A DNA stretch of 64,000 nucleotides from Hedera helix (taxonomy: Eukaryota > Streptophyta > Magnoliopsida > Apiales > Araliaceae). Below, one piece after another: positions 23,350-34,169 of this stretch; positions within the stretch are counted from its first letter, which is position 1; each line of letters starts with the position of its first letter. The notes under the pieces are model-generated. The model saw only the letters and a list, made by a program, of their open reading frames with translations, was not told the DNA's origin and did no database searches. The stretch lies in NCBI GenBank assembly GCA_947179155.2, contig OX359269.1:29566017-29630016 (forward strand), read 5' to 3'. The position numbers and the translations under genes were made by a program.

Positions 23350-24295
23350 ATGCCGCCACAGAGAAGAAATCAACGACTACCCCCACCACCACCCGAAGAG
23401 TCAGTCAACGCCGGAGGGGTACCACCAAACCCTATCCAAGAGTTCATGGAAATGCTAATGGGAGCATTTCGCGGATGCAACGCAGAGGCTACTGGAGCAA
23501 CAAACCCTGCCGCTCCACTAGCCAGCTTTAAAGATTTCAAACTGATAGGACCACCCGAGTTTAAAGGGACCACAGATCCTATAGAAGCACAGACCTGGAT
23601 AGAGGAGATAGAAAAAGTCTTCGAGGTTGCACGAGTAGCGGAGGAGCAAATGACCTCATTTGCTACCTTCATGATGAAAGGGGAGGCCAGCCACTGGTGG
23701 AAGGCCAATAAAAGTAGAGCAGGAGAGGGAACAATCGCATGGGCGCGATTCAAGGAGGTATTCTTGGAGAATTACTTTCCAGAGAGTACGCAGGCTAGGA
23801 TGGAAATCAAATTCCTAGAACTTAAGCAGGGTAACTTGTCTGTATCCGAATATGCCGCCAAGTTCAATGAATTGGCGAGATTCGCTTCACATCAGGTGGA
23901 TACTGAGGCGAGGCATGCCAGAAGGTTTGAGCAGGGGCTGAAACCGTGGGTTTACAGTCGGGTAGCTGTTCTCCAGATTATAAACTTTGCAACATTGCTG
24001 GAGAAAGCTATCATAGCTGAAGGAGGGAACGAAGCTTTGAACAAGCACAACTAAGAACGGAACAAGAAGAGAAATGATGGGGGAAACCGAGAGGGTAGCA
24101 ACGGGGGCAGTAACTCGAACAAGCGCAAGTGGAATAACAATAGCAGTTCGGGGACACCCCAGGGAAGTGAATCTAAGATAGCCAACAAATGCAGTCAATG
24201 CGGGAAGAATCACTCAGGGGAGTGCATGAGGGGAAAGAACGTCTGCTATAACTGTGGGCACGAGGGGCACATCGCTCCTAATTGTCCCACACCGA
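23350..24295 (+). pseudogene. Chromovirus gag (Tekay-like), two lesions
   Basis: Starts MPPQRRNQR. The capsid region includes FKDFKLIGPPEFKGTTDP, AQTWIEEIEKVF, ASHWWKANK and 'EFNELARFA'-type sequence (Retrotrans_gag). It packages element RNA. A TAA at 24052 stops the frame after 234 codons. Beyond it the same frame continues with Asn/Lys-rich linker and two CCHC-like knuckles (CSQCGKNHSGEC and CYNCGHEGHIAPNC) until a frameshift near 24290-24300. After the shift a third knuckle (CFACGAMDHQFKDC) is read in the pol frame. Gag and pol were one frame in the ancestor. Confidence 0.88.
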
Positions 24296-26540
24296 AGAGG
24301 AGGGTTGTTTCGCCTGCGGGGCCATGGACCATCAGTTTAAAGATTGTCCGAAGAAGAAGAACACCGGAGGGAGTACGGGCTATAAGGGAAGCAACAACAA
24401 CAACAACAACAACAACACCAAACTGGCCATTGGAGGCCCGGTGCCACAGAACAAACCAACGGCACGGACTTTCAACATGACGGTGCAAGACGCCGTTGAA
24501 TCAAAAGACGTGGTGTCAGGTATTATTCCGATCAATGAAATAAATGCTTATGTATTATTTGATTCGGGTGCTACCTGTTCATTTGTGTCTGATGAATTCG
24601 CTAGACGGTTAGAATTGCCTAGAGAAAAACTAGAGAACCCAATGAACATAGAAGTGGCAAATAAAGAAGTGATTCCTGTAGAGTATATACATAGAAATTG
24701 TTGTGCTGAAATCAGGGGTCAGAAGTTGAGTGTAAATTTAATCCCGATACGTTTGGGGGAGTTTGACGTTATACTTGGAATGGATTGGTTGTTTAACCAC
24801 GGAGCGATAATTGATTGTAAGAAGAAGTGCATACACCTTAAGACACCGAATAAGTCTAAGGTCGTATTTTATGGCAGCAAGTCGTCTAGACAATCAACAT
24901 GTCTGACGATGATACAGGCCAAGAAACTGTTAAAGAAAGGTTGTGTAGGGTATTTGGCTCACGTAGTGGACACGCAGATGGTGAATCCTGAGATGGAGCA
25001 AATACCAATAGTTAGGGAGTTCATGGACGTGTTTCCAAATGAACTACCAGGTTTACCGCCAGACAGGGAGATAGAATTTGTAATTGATTTGGTACCGGGG
25101 ACAGCACCAATATCAAAGGCACCATATAGGATGGCTCCGGTAGAAATGAAGGAGTTAATGATCCAACTACAGGAGTTGTTGGATAATAAGTACATTCAAC
25201 CAAGTGTTTCTCCATGGGGAGCACCTGTGTTGTTTGTAAAGAAGAAGGATGGATCGATGAGACTATGTATGGATTACAGAGAGCTGAATAAGGTGACAAT
25301 TAATAACAAGTACCCGTTGCCACGAATTGACGATCTTTTTGATCAATTGAAAGGGGCGAAGTACTTTTCAAAGATTGACTTGAGGACTGGTTATCATCAG
25401 TTGAAAGTCAGGAAGGAGGATGTACCCAAGACGACATTCAGAACTCGATATAGGCATTATGAGTTTCTGGTGATGTCGTTTGGACTGACGAATGCGCCAG
25501 CCGCATTTATGGACATGATGAACAGAATATTCAAGCAGTACTTGGATAAATTTGTTGTTGTGTTCATCGACGATATTTTGGTTTATTCCAAAACGGAAGA
25601 GGAACATGCTGAACACCTAAAATTGGTGTTGGAGATATTACGGAAGGAGCAGTTGTATGCTAAATTTTCGAAGTGTGAATTCTGGTTGGAGAGAGTTCAA
25701 TTTTTAGGTCACGTTATTGACAATGAGGGAGTTTCAGTGGATCCAGCGAAGGTAGAAGCAGTGATGAATTGGGAACAACCGAGGACATCGACGGAGGTAA
25801 GAAGTTTCTTGGGGTTAGCGGGGTACTATCGGAGATTCATTCAAGATTTTTCAAAGTTAGCAACACCGTTGACAAATTTAACAAGGAAGACAGTGAAATA
25901 TGTATGGAAGGAGAAGTGTGAGGAGAGTTTTCAGGAGCTAAAGAAAAGACTTAGTGAAGCACCTGTATTGACTTTACCGGACGATACGGGAGGTTTTACG
26001 GTCTACAGTGATGCATCGCACAAGGGACTTGGCTGTGTGCTTATGCAAAACGGCAAGGTCGTTGCGTATGCGTCCAGACAGTTGAAGGATTACGAGAAGG
26101 GATGCCCTACCCACGACTTGGAGCTAACAGCGGTAGTGTTTGCCCTTAAAATTTGGAGACATTACTTGTATGGAGAGAAATGTGAGATATTCACAGACCA
26201 TAAGAGTCTGAAGTATATCTTCACACAGAATGAGCTAAATATGAGGCAACGGAGATGGTTAGAGTTGATCAAAGACTATGATTGTGAAATTCTATACCAT
26301 CCCGACAAGGCCAACGTAGTAGCAGATGCTCTAAGTAGAAAAAGCAGGGATAAATTGTTCATATTGACAGATCAGGAACAATTGGTTCAAGAAATGGCTC
26401 GAATGGAGTTGGAGGTGAGAAATCCAAATGAGTCAATGGAAATAGAAGCAAGCCCAACCTTATTAGATAGGGTGAAAGAGGCTCAAGATAAAGATGAAGA
26501 GTGTGTCAGAATAAGGATGAGAATGACCGAAGGGGAATAG
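24282..26540 (+). pseudogene. Chromovirus pol: protease, RT, RNase H
   Basis: 752 codons. Order: CCHC knuckle (residues 9-22), poly-Asn tract from a (CAA)n run, protease active site FDSGA (D94-G96), reverse transcriptase with 'RLCMDYRELNKV', 'SKIDLRTGYHQL' and the catalytic box FIDDILVYS, and RNase H with 'TVYSDASHKGLG' and 'TDHKSLKYIF'. RT and RNase H copy element RNA into DNA. The frame ends at TAG 26538-26540 and resumes in the same frame into integrase, so this is a nonsense change (CAG to TAG fits) rather than a natural terminus. RT motifs are otherwise complete. Confidence 0.92.
24392..24417 (+). repeat. (CAA)n microsatellite within pol
   Basis: About eight CAA units read as poly-Asn in the pol frame, just after the third zinc knuckle. 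It lies in a linker where length change is tolerable. Confidence 0.9.
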
Positions 26541-27889
26541 GTCAAATTCAAGGAGGATAGCATGGGATTGCTAAGGTTTGAAAATCGTGTTTGGGTGTCG
26601 CTAGCGCCTGAACTACGAGAGGAAATTTTGCAAGAGGCCCACAGTACGAGATACTCGATACATCCGGGGAGTACGAAGATGTATCAAGATCTGCGTCAGC
26701 ATTTTTGGTGGCCGAATTTAAAAAGGGAGGTCGCAGGATGTGTCAGCCGATGCCTAACTTGTAAAAGGGTAAAGGCCGAACATCAGAGACCAAGTGGATT
26801 ATTACAGCCGTTAGAGATTCCTGAGTGGAAATGGGAGCATATCATAATGGATTTTGTGGTAGGACTTCCAGCAACACAGAAGGGATTTGACGCAATATGG
26901 GTGATTGTGGATCGACTAACAAAGTCAGCGCACTTTTTGCCGATCAAGATTAAGTTCAGTTTGGATCAGTTGGCTAAACTGTACATCAAAGAGATAGTTT
27001 CAAGACATGGGGTGCCGGTATCGATTGTGTCAGACAGAGATCCGCGCTTCACGTCAAAATTTTGGAGAAGTCTTCAGGAGAGATTGGGGACACATTTGAG
27101 AATGAGTACAGCATATCATCCGCAGACCGATGGGCAAAGAGAAAGAACAATACAGACATTGGAAGACATGCTCAGGGCCTGCGTGATGGATTTCAAGGGC
27201 AGTTGGGAAAACCATCTACCACTAGTTGAGTTTGCATACAACAACAGTTATCATGCAAGCATAGTCATGCCGCCTTATGAAGCATTGTACGGAAGAAAGT
27301 GCAGAACACCTCTATGTTGGGACGAGGTAGGAGAACGCCGACTGTTGGGTCCGGAATTGGTTCAACATACGGTAGAGATTATTAAGGTAATAAGAGCTCG
27401 GCTAGTAGCAGCTCAGGATTGTCAGAAGAAATACGCCGATTTACATCGTCAGAAGCGAGACTTTGAAGTTGGGAGTTTTATGTTCATGAAGGTATCTCCC
27501 TGGAAAGGGAAGATCAGATTTGGAAAGAAGGGGAAGCTGAGTCCGAGGTTCATAGGACCGTTCGAGATATTAAAAAGAGTGGGTGAAGTGGCGTACGAGG
27601 TAGCTTTACCTACTGAACTGGAGCATATTCATAATGTGTTTCATGTGTGTCAGTGCTGCGACCATACAAGCCAAACTACAAACATGTCATATCCTATGAG
27701 CCAATACAAGTCGAGAAAGACTTATCGTACGAGGAAATTCCTGTCCAGATACTAGATAGGAAAGAGCAGAAATTACGAAATAAGGTTATACATTCTGTCA
27801 AAATCCTTTGGAGGAACCACAACGCTGAGGAAGCTACGTGGGAGCTTGAAGAAAATATGAGGGCTAACTATCCGAATCTTTTTGAGTAG
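26541..27889 (+). pseudogene. Chromovirus integrase with chromodomain, frameshifted
   Basis: Counting from ATG 26562: zinc-binding H27, H34, C64, C67; catalytic D97, D158, E194 (35-residue spacing); GPF-type motif 'RFIGPFEIL'; then 'HIHNVFHV'. A 2-bp duplication (gtgtgt) near 27648 shifts the frame, and the C-terminal part continues in another frame to 27889. That tail has 'LSYEEIPVQILD', 'KVLW'-like 'VKILWRNH' and 'ATWELEE', the chromodomain-like tail typical of the Tekay lineage. Integrase joins element DNA to the genome; the chromodomain is thought to direct it to heterochromatin. Inactive because of the upstream stop and the shift. Confidence 0.9.
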
Positions 27890-27923
27890 TTTAAATTTGT
27901 AATTCCGGGGACAGAATTCTTAT

Positions 27924-27936
27924 AAGGAGGGGAGAA
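27924..27936 (+). promoter_or_regulatory. Polypurine tract
   Basis: AAGGAGGGGAGAA directly abuts the 3' LTR start (TGTAATGACC). It primes plus-strand synthesis. Confidence 0.9.
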
Positions 27937-28372
27937 TGTAATGACCACGAATTTCATTAGTCATTGTAAATATACTTAATAAATATTTAGCAATGAATTT
28001 AAACTTTTTGTATTAATTAATTGTGCATTAGATAATTAAATAAATGTATTTATGTGCTTGTATATTTATTTAAAGGATTAAAGCAAAGTGTAGAATTAAT
28101 TAAAGCAAATCTAATTGGATTATATTTTTAATCCAAATAAGTTGATAAACTAGGTTAAAGATATTAACCTAGTAGCCCATGTAATTAATTTAATTACTAG
28201 CCCATGTAATTAATTAAACAAGCTCAATGCTTGATTTAATTAAATGTAACTTAGACTATTTAATATAAGCCCAATGTGTTATTTAAATTGAGCCCAAACA
28301 ATTTAATTGAATGAGCCCAATCGAAGTTATTCCCAAGCCCAATGTGAAGTCCAATTAAGGTCAAACTTTTGT

Positions 28373-28374
<2 letters not shown>

Positions 28375-28404
<30 letters not shown>
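28375..28404. repeat. (AT)n microsatellite in LTR
   Basis: Fifteen AT units upstream of the LTR TATA box. Confidence 0.9.
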
Positions 28405-28409
<5 letters not shown>

Positions 28410-29484
28410 TTTTAGCATTAAAAATATAGGAAAAATGGCTTGGAAAATCCATTTTGCTGAATTTTTGGAGGGGCCCACTTGGATCGCTTGATTTCCTAGA
28501 TTGCTTCTAATTTACACTATGACAAGGTTGGCCAACAACCCTAGTCAATCACCTAGTCAATCACAATGTCCATCCATGCAATAGTAAGCTAGATTAAGTT
28601 CTAAATTCACCAACATTGGTGAATTAAGAGAGCTAATGTAGGATTAACATTTGGCTATAAATAAGACATTCCACAACCTTGGTGATGTTGGTTAGTTCAT
28701 TTGAAGCTTTGCTAGAAAGAAAAAATAGAGAGCATTTGAGAGAAAAAGGAAGAAACACTTAAGGGTTGAGAGAAAAAGCTAGAGGTTGTGCTTGGTGAAT
28801 GTCCACTAACTACACAACATACTTTGGTAGGAGGAGAAGAAGAGCATCCAAGACCTCAAGGTTTAAAAGTGCTCTATCTCTTCTTAAATTTCATTTTTGT
28901 AGTCTAGAATGATGTTGAACGGTTAAAATCTATTTTTAACCGATCAAAACTCATTTTGATAGTCTGGAAGTATTTATCTGTGTTATATATGTATATTCCT
29001 AGCTTGTTATGTTTATATCATGATTTGGTAGGTGTGGTGTACATATAAATTGAAGAAAACGCTATAGAAAGCTTTACCAGTAAAACCCTAGGTAGCTATG
29101 TACTATATTTTGTGTCATTTCAAAATGTACAAGTTAAATACTTGATTTATATGGCTAGAAAGTTTTATGAGTAAGTTATAAAGTCAACACAACTTGAATC
29201 TCACAAAAATATGGAATAACAAAGAAATTATGGCTTTTACCGCAAATGATGTTGATTTTAAAATCCTAGGTTGCCTTTAGAGCCATTTTGAGTCTAGTTC
29301 CGTTTGGAATTTTGATTGGTGATCTAAATAGAAGTTGTAGAGGGGGAAATTATGATGAGAATGGACTCAAGAATCACCCCAAAATGTTTTCATATGAAGA
29401 AGTTATGGCTGTCGGAGCGTCAGAGGGTCGAGCAGTCAAACAGTTGTCTTTCGAATAAAATGGCTGATGCAGCCGCGTCAAGAC

Positions 29485-29500
29485 TGACGCAGCTGCGTCA
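29485..29500. promoter_or_regulatory. 16-bp palindrome with paired TGACG motifs
   Basis: TGACGCAGCTGCGTCA is perfectly self-complementary and has TGACG, the core of TGA-type bZIP sites, on both strands. A related 'gcagccgcgtca' precedes it. It lies about 820 bp downstream of the LTR TATA box. Any regulatory role is inferred. Confidence 0.35.
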
Positions 29501-29699
29501 GAACAATCTACTAAGAAGATTTTTGGTGCTCCGGGTCGGGTCGGGTCAGTCCGGGTCGAGTTTTCTTTGAAAAATTAAGTTGAAATATGTGTAAAATGAA
29601 TATATTTGGGTATTAAACAAATTTATATGGAGTCTATTTGTAAATCAATGTTATCTAAATGTTTAAATTAAATACTAAGGTTAACCCAATTTAAAAGTT

Positions 29700-30310
29700 A
29701 ACTTTTGGTATTATTTAAAGAGTATTAAAATATTACTACATGGTTAATAATATTAATAAGTAATTAAAAATTATGAAATGATTGATAATATTAATAAGAG
29801 ATTAAAATATTATTAAATGAGTAATAACATTAATAAGTCAATAAAATATTATTAAATAAATAATAATACTAGTAAATGAATAAAATATTATTTAATGATT
29901 AATAATATTAGATAATGAATAAAATATTATTAAATGATTAATAATATTAGATAATAAATAAAATATTACTAAATGATTAATAATATTAGATAATGATTTA
30001 AAATATTATTAGATGATTAATAATATTAATAAGATAATAAAATATTATTAAATGATTAATAATATTGGATATTAAATAAAATATTATTAAATGATTAATA
30101 ATATTATAAGGATGATAAAATATTATTAAATAATTAATAATATTATAAGGACAATAAAATGTTATTAATGGATTAATAATGTTAAGTGATTGATAGAATA
30201 TTATTAAAAGATTAATAATATTAGAAGACTAATAATGTATTATTAAACGATTAATAATACTACAAGACTAATAAAATATTATTAAATTGTTAATAATATT
30301 ATATAAGTGT
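29700..30310. repeat. Degenerate ~40-bp AT minisatellite in LTR
   Basis: About 14 copies of a unit close to 'aaatgattaataatatta' plus 'gataataaaatattatt'. The homologous zone of the LTR at 57876 (59580-60120) has a similar but different AT array. Confidence 0.8.
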
Positions 30311-31537
30311 ATGAACTATATTAAATAATTAATATAGGTTCTTTGTGTTTGAAATATTATCAAGTAATTAATGATAATGTTTCCTATGTGTTTATATACC
30401 CATAATTATATAATTATGTGGTTCGTAAGGTTTATAAAGGTCATTATACTTACAAGTATATGATACTAATTTAAGATCAAACTGATTTAATTGTTAGGTC
30501 CGTTCAAGGATTGTTAAATTAAGTTGGTTAGCAGTAAACGATGCACGAGGCAAGTTTTCTACCCCTTAACTTGTACTTATTGTTGCAATTATTATTCAAC
30601 CTTAATTACATTGAGCAATTCATTTATCGTTGAGCAAATATCTACACTCGTAAATATTTGACAGACTCTTGAGTGAATTAATTATCGAAAATTTCTTCAC
30701 ATCGTTATTGATTATTGTATTCGCACATAGTGCTTTTGCAACTGTTTAAGATGTCTAAGCTAATTGTTTCAGCTAGACAAATGTATGTTAGTTCATTGAA
30801 TTGAATATTATAAAAGCTTATCCAAACCATTGGCTGGTGCGAATTCTTACAGTAAGACTGAGAAAGAACAACCCTAGTTAAAGGGGATTTTTATTTGTCG
30901 GAAAACCGACAGCGCGCAAGAAATCTAAATGTAATGCATATACATAGGACATGATAGGACTGATCCCCTCAAGTGTCCCGTTATTTTTAACAAGGTGTCA
31001 GTCATTGTGTGTCTGTTCTACCTTAATAGCAGTACACGGTCATTAAAGACCACTCAACAATAAAGAGTCAATACATTCTTTTATTGAACATTGATTCTTG
31101 ATATCTTTCACAATTGCTATTGTTGAAAACCTTGAAGTTATTTCCCTTCATCATGATATATCGTGTGATTGTTGTTTATAAACTTGCTGAGCCATTTAGT
31201 TGCTCATTCTTGCTATATCATGACTATATTTCAGCCAATCCCGAAAGCTCTAAATCGGACAAAGGCAAGGGGAAAGCGAATGCTTAATTTTAGTAGTTGC
31301 ATGCTAGTTTAAATTACTGCTATGTAATTACCGTTGTAAATCTTTTGTATTTCTCTTAAGATATGTAATGTTACAATTTAAGGTTAATAGACCTTGGGAA
31401 GTGTAGCCTTTATATAAGGAACCTTTTTTGTATTATTCCGCGTAGTTTGAATACAATATATGTATTTCATTGTTGCTATGTATTGTACAGTGAGAACCAA
31501 ACCCGAGGTTAAAGAACCCGGATTTGGGGTCGTCACA

Positions 31538-32472
31538 GTACTGCCCGAGGAGGATCTATAAATATACTTGTCCGTCACATCCTTGGCAGTCGGGTCAGCT
31601 TTGATCAGGGAAGATTCACAAGGGCAAAAGCCAGTCTATTACGTAAGCCATGCTCTTCGGGACGCTGAAACTAGATACCCAAATTTAGAGAAGTTGGCTT
31701 ACGCACTGGTTATCTCCAGTCGAAAATTAAGACATTACTTCCAGGGGCGGACTATCATCGTCCTCACGGACTAACCGTTATGGAAAGTTCTTTACAGACC
31801 AGAGTCTTCAGGAAGGTTGGCAGCATATATGCCATTGAGCTAAGTCAATTTAACATCGAATTTCGTCCTCGGATGGCTATAAAAGCTCAGGCTCTCATCG
31901 ATTTCATCATCGAATGTTCATTCCCTGAGGATGTCAACGAAATAGAACCCGAGAACGAGGAAGTGACAATAAACCCCGAAGAGTCTGCATGGACATTGTA
32001 TGTCGATGGATCTTGTGTCGGGGCGAGAAGCGGTGCTGGGGTAATCCTCACTTCTCCGGAAGGCTTCAAAGTGCGGCAATCTATCCGGTTTGGATTCATA
32101 GCCACTAACAACATAGCCGAATACGAAGCATTGGTGGCAGGGTTGAAATTGGCCCGAAGTCTGGAAGTAAAGAGCTTGACAATATACAACGACTCCCAAC
32201 TGGTTGTGAAACAAGTGTTGGGGGAATATGAAGAAAGGGAAGTTCATTTACAGGCCTATCTCCATCTGGTTCGGTCCTTATTAACATTTTTCCCGAGATA
32301 TCAGATATTAGGCGTGGTCAGATCCGAAAATACCATGACCGATACTCTTTCCAAATTGGCAACCACCGCTCAAGGGGAATTAGATGGGGCAGTATACTTA
32401 CTAAATCTCCAACATCCGAGCACCTTGGTTCAGACAGTGTTGGATATTGAACAGGCAGATCCGTTGGGTTGA
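31538..32472 (+). pseudogene. Tat-type Ty3/gypsy RNase H plus second RNase H
   Basis: Begins in mid-gene at the chromovirus LTR edge: 'VLPEEDL', a stop at 31559, then 'VTSLAVGSALIRE', 'PVYYVSHALRDAETRYPNLEKLA' and 'FQGRTIIVLTD' (Ty3 RNase H). TAA at 31772 (CAA to TAA fits) and a two-base insertion near 31830 break the frame. The next frame (31780-32472) has the linker 'AIELSQFNIEFRPR' and the extra archaeal-type RNase H with 'WTLYVDGS', 'NNIAEYEALVAGL' and 'VVKQVLGEY'. The dual RNase H marks the Tat/Ogre group. It ends at TGA 32470 with no integrase, so gene order jumps to the PPT. Confidence 0.9.
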
Positions 32473-32561
32473 AAAATAAAGTTTTGGGCTTGATTGTTAC
32501 ATAAGGGCCCAAAGCTTGAAACCCTGATTATAAAGGCCCAAGGCCTTATCCAAAAGCTTTC

Positions 32562-32697
32562 CCATCGGTCTGATGCCTCCAGGCTCCCGATAGAGCTTTT
32601 ATCTTCGGTTTGATACCTCCGGGTTACCGAATGACATTTCCCATCGGACTGATGCCCCCGGGCTCCCGATGGAGGTTTTTCTCTTCGGAAGGTTTCA
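32562..32697 (+). repeat. ~46-bp hairpin repeats before Tat PPT
   Basis: Three units of the form 'atcgg.ctgatgcc.ccggctcccgat', alternating 'cccatcgg' and 'cttcgg' heads, each able to fold through atcgg/ccgat arms. Such repeats lie in the 3' untranslated zone just before the polypurine tract. Confidence 0.75.
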
Positions 32698-32725
32698 TTC
32701 TACTCCCCCAGCACATCCATATACT

Positions 32726-32742
32726 GGAGGAGTGGGGGGCAA
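32726..32742 (+). promoter_or_regulatory. Polypurine tract of Tat element
   Basis: GGAGGAGTGGGGGGCAA directly precedes the LTR start TGTTAGGATG. Confidence 0.8.
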
Positions 32743-33136
32743 TGTTAGGATGTATATTTAACCAGTCATGATCCGGGAATTCACATTAGGCTAGGCCCAA
32801 TAGACCGTCAGCCTGGTAGCTTTCCTATTGGGCTTACAGCACGTGGGTGGAAGATGAACCAGATATACATCATAACTACCTAGTGTAATGGACAAAACCG
32901 TTACACAGGTAACCGTTATTCAGGTATGTAGTATAAATATTCAGTTGATAATGGAGAGAAGGGTAACGCACTATTTTGCAATACTAGATACCCAAACCTC
33001 CATTGTTGACTTTTCCGATACCTTCACTAACACTCACACCAGAGGAGTCCACAAACGGCCCAAGCCGTTTTGACTTTTGTGCAGGTATTCTTACCGGATG
33101 GCCAGCAGGACTGCCCGACAGAATCAGGTGTTAACA
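32743..33136 (+). mobile_element. 3' LTR of Tat-type element (394 bp)
   Basis: TGTTAGGATG...GGTGTTAACA, with matching TGTTA/TAACA ends and TATA-like 'agtataaatattc' near 32930. It follows the polypurine tract. The 5' part of this element is not in the window. Confidence 0.8.
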
Positions 33137-33966
33137 TTGGTGAATACAAAGTTAAATGGTTGTTTGTGATTGAAAATTCAATATTTTTATGTCGTGCGGT
33201 ATTTAATTTCGCTATTTGGCTTTTGATTAAATTAATGTTATTATTGAAGTATAATACAAATCAATTCAAAGAGGATTGTAATAATCCAAGTATCCAACTC
33301 AATCCAAACAAAATTGTAAAAACTACTTAGATGCAACGGGGTCTTCTTTTAAATTTTCAATTACACAAAATTTAGGCCTTTTGTATCGTAATACATAATT
33401 ATGTACACATTTCAAAGTGAGATAATTTTTTACTTGCCTTAGACGTAGTCCCGTTCTTACAAAAGTGAACCACATAAAATTTGTATGTTTTCTATGTGAT
33501 TTATTTTATTTTATTTTTTACAATTTCTCTTTATTATTATACTTTTGCTTTTTTGATTACTAATATAATAATAAAAAAATACTACTATGTAGAATTAAGC
33601 TTAAATAAACCACACTTTTGGAGAACGAGACGCACATAATAGATCTTTCCTCCTTAACTGCCTATCGATTTGCATACTTATTCATGTCACTAGCTATTTT
33701 GCATATGGATCCAGGATTTGACATCATTATGGGTAAAATTATTTTTTGTAAAATTATTTTTTACTCACTTTGTATTACTGGCCTTTAAAATGGACAAAAA
33801 TAATAAAAGAAATAAACAAAAAAATTTAAGTTTTGTATCCACTTATGTTTTTTGTAAGTTTTTTTTTATTGAATATAGTAAAGAAAATAAATGCACTAAA
33901 AACTTGGTTATTTTTCATACCAAAGTATTTTGTCCAAAAGTGAATGAATTTGAACAGAAAACTAAA
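33137..33966. other. AT-rich DNA, no gene seen
   Basis: No repeat terminus or coding motif recognised. A 104-codon frame at 33718-34032 is low-complexity and runs into the MITE at 33967, so I do not call it. Confidence 0.5.
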
Positions 33967-34169
33967 GAGTTAATTGCACATCGCACCCTGAAGTATACAT
34001 TCGTTCACACTTCGTACCCCTACATGTCATAATTTCATTGGCCGAAAGGCTGAAAAGGGTTTGTAATATTTACTTAACGATACTTTCGGTAGCGGGATGG
34101 AAGCATTTAAACATGGGGGTATGAAGTGCAAAACAATACATATTTCGGGGTGCGAAATACAATTAACTC
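33967..34169. mobile_element. Small MITE, Mutator-like (203 bp)
   Basis: Ends GAGTTAATTGCACATCGCACCC and (inverted) GAGTTAATTGTATTTCGCACCC in part, a TIR of about 22 bp with few mismatches. Flanks 'aaaactaaa' and 'aaaacaaca' could be a diverged 9-bp duplication. No coding content. Confidence 0.6.

Larger units (their letters stand above)
27937..31537 (+). mobile_element. 3' LTR of Tekay-like chromovirus (3.6 kb)
   Basis: TGTAATGACC...GTCGTCACA, preceded by the PPT. TATA box 28656-28663 ('tataaata'). It contains a TA microsatellite, a large AT-rich minisatellite and a 'gagccatttagttgctc' region shared with the LTR at 57876. The following five bases (GTACT, 31538-31542) would be the target duplication, but the 5' LTR is deleted so it cannot be checked. 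It lies directly against Tat-type pol, into which the element inserted. Confidence 0.88.

Noticed and set aside
23370..23753. Minus-strand frames antisense to gag (also 23887-24213 and 24246-24488)
   Set aside because: They mirror codon bias of the real plus-strand gag-pol and show no protein motifs.
33718..34032. 104-codon Phe/Lys-rich frame
   Set aside because: Low-complexity AT-derived sequence that continues into a MITE terminus.
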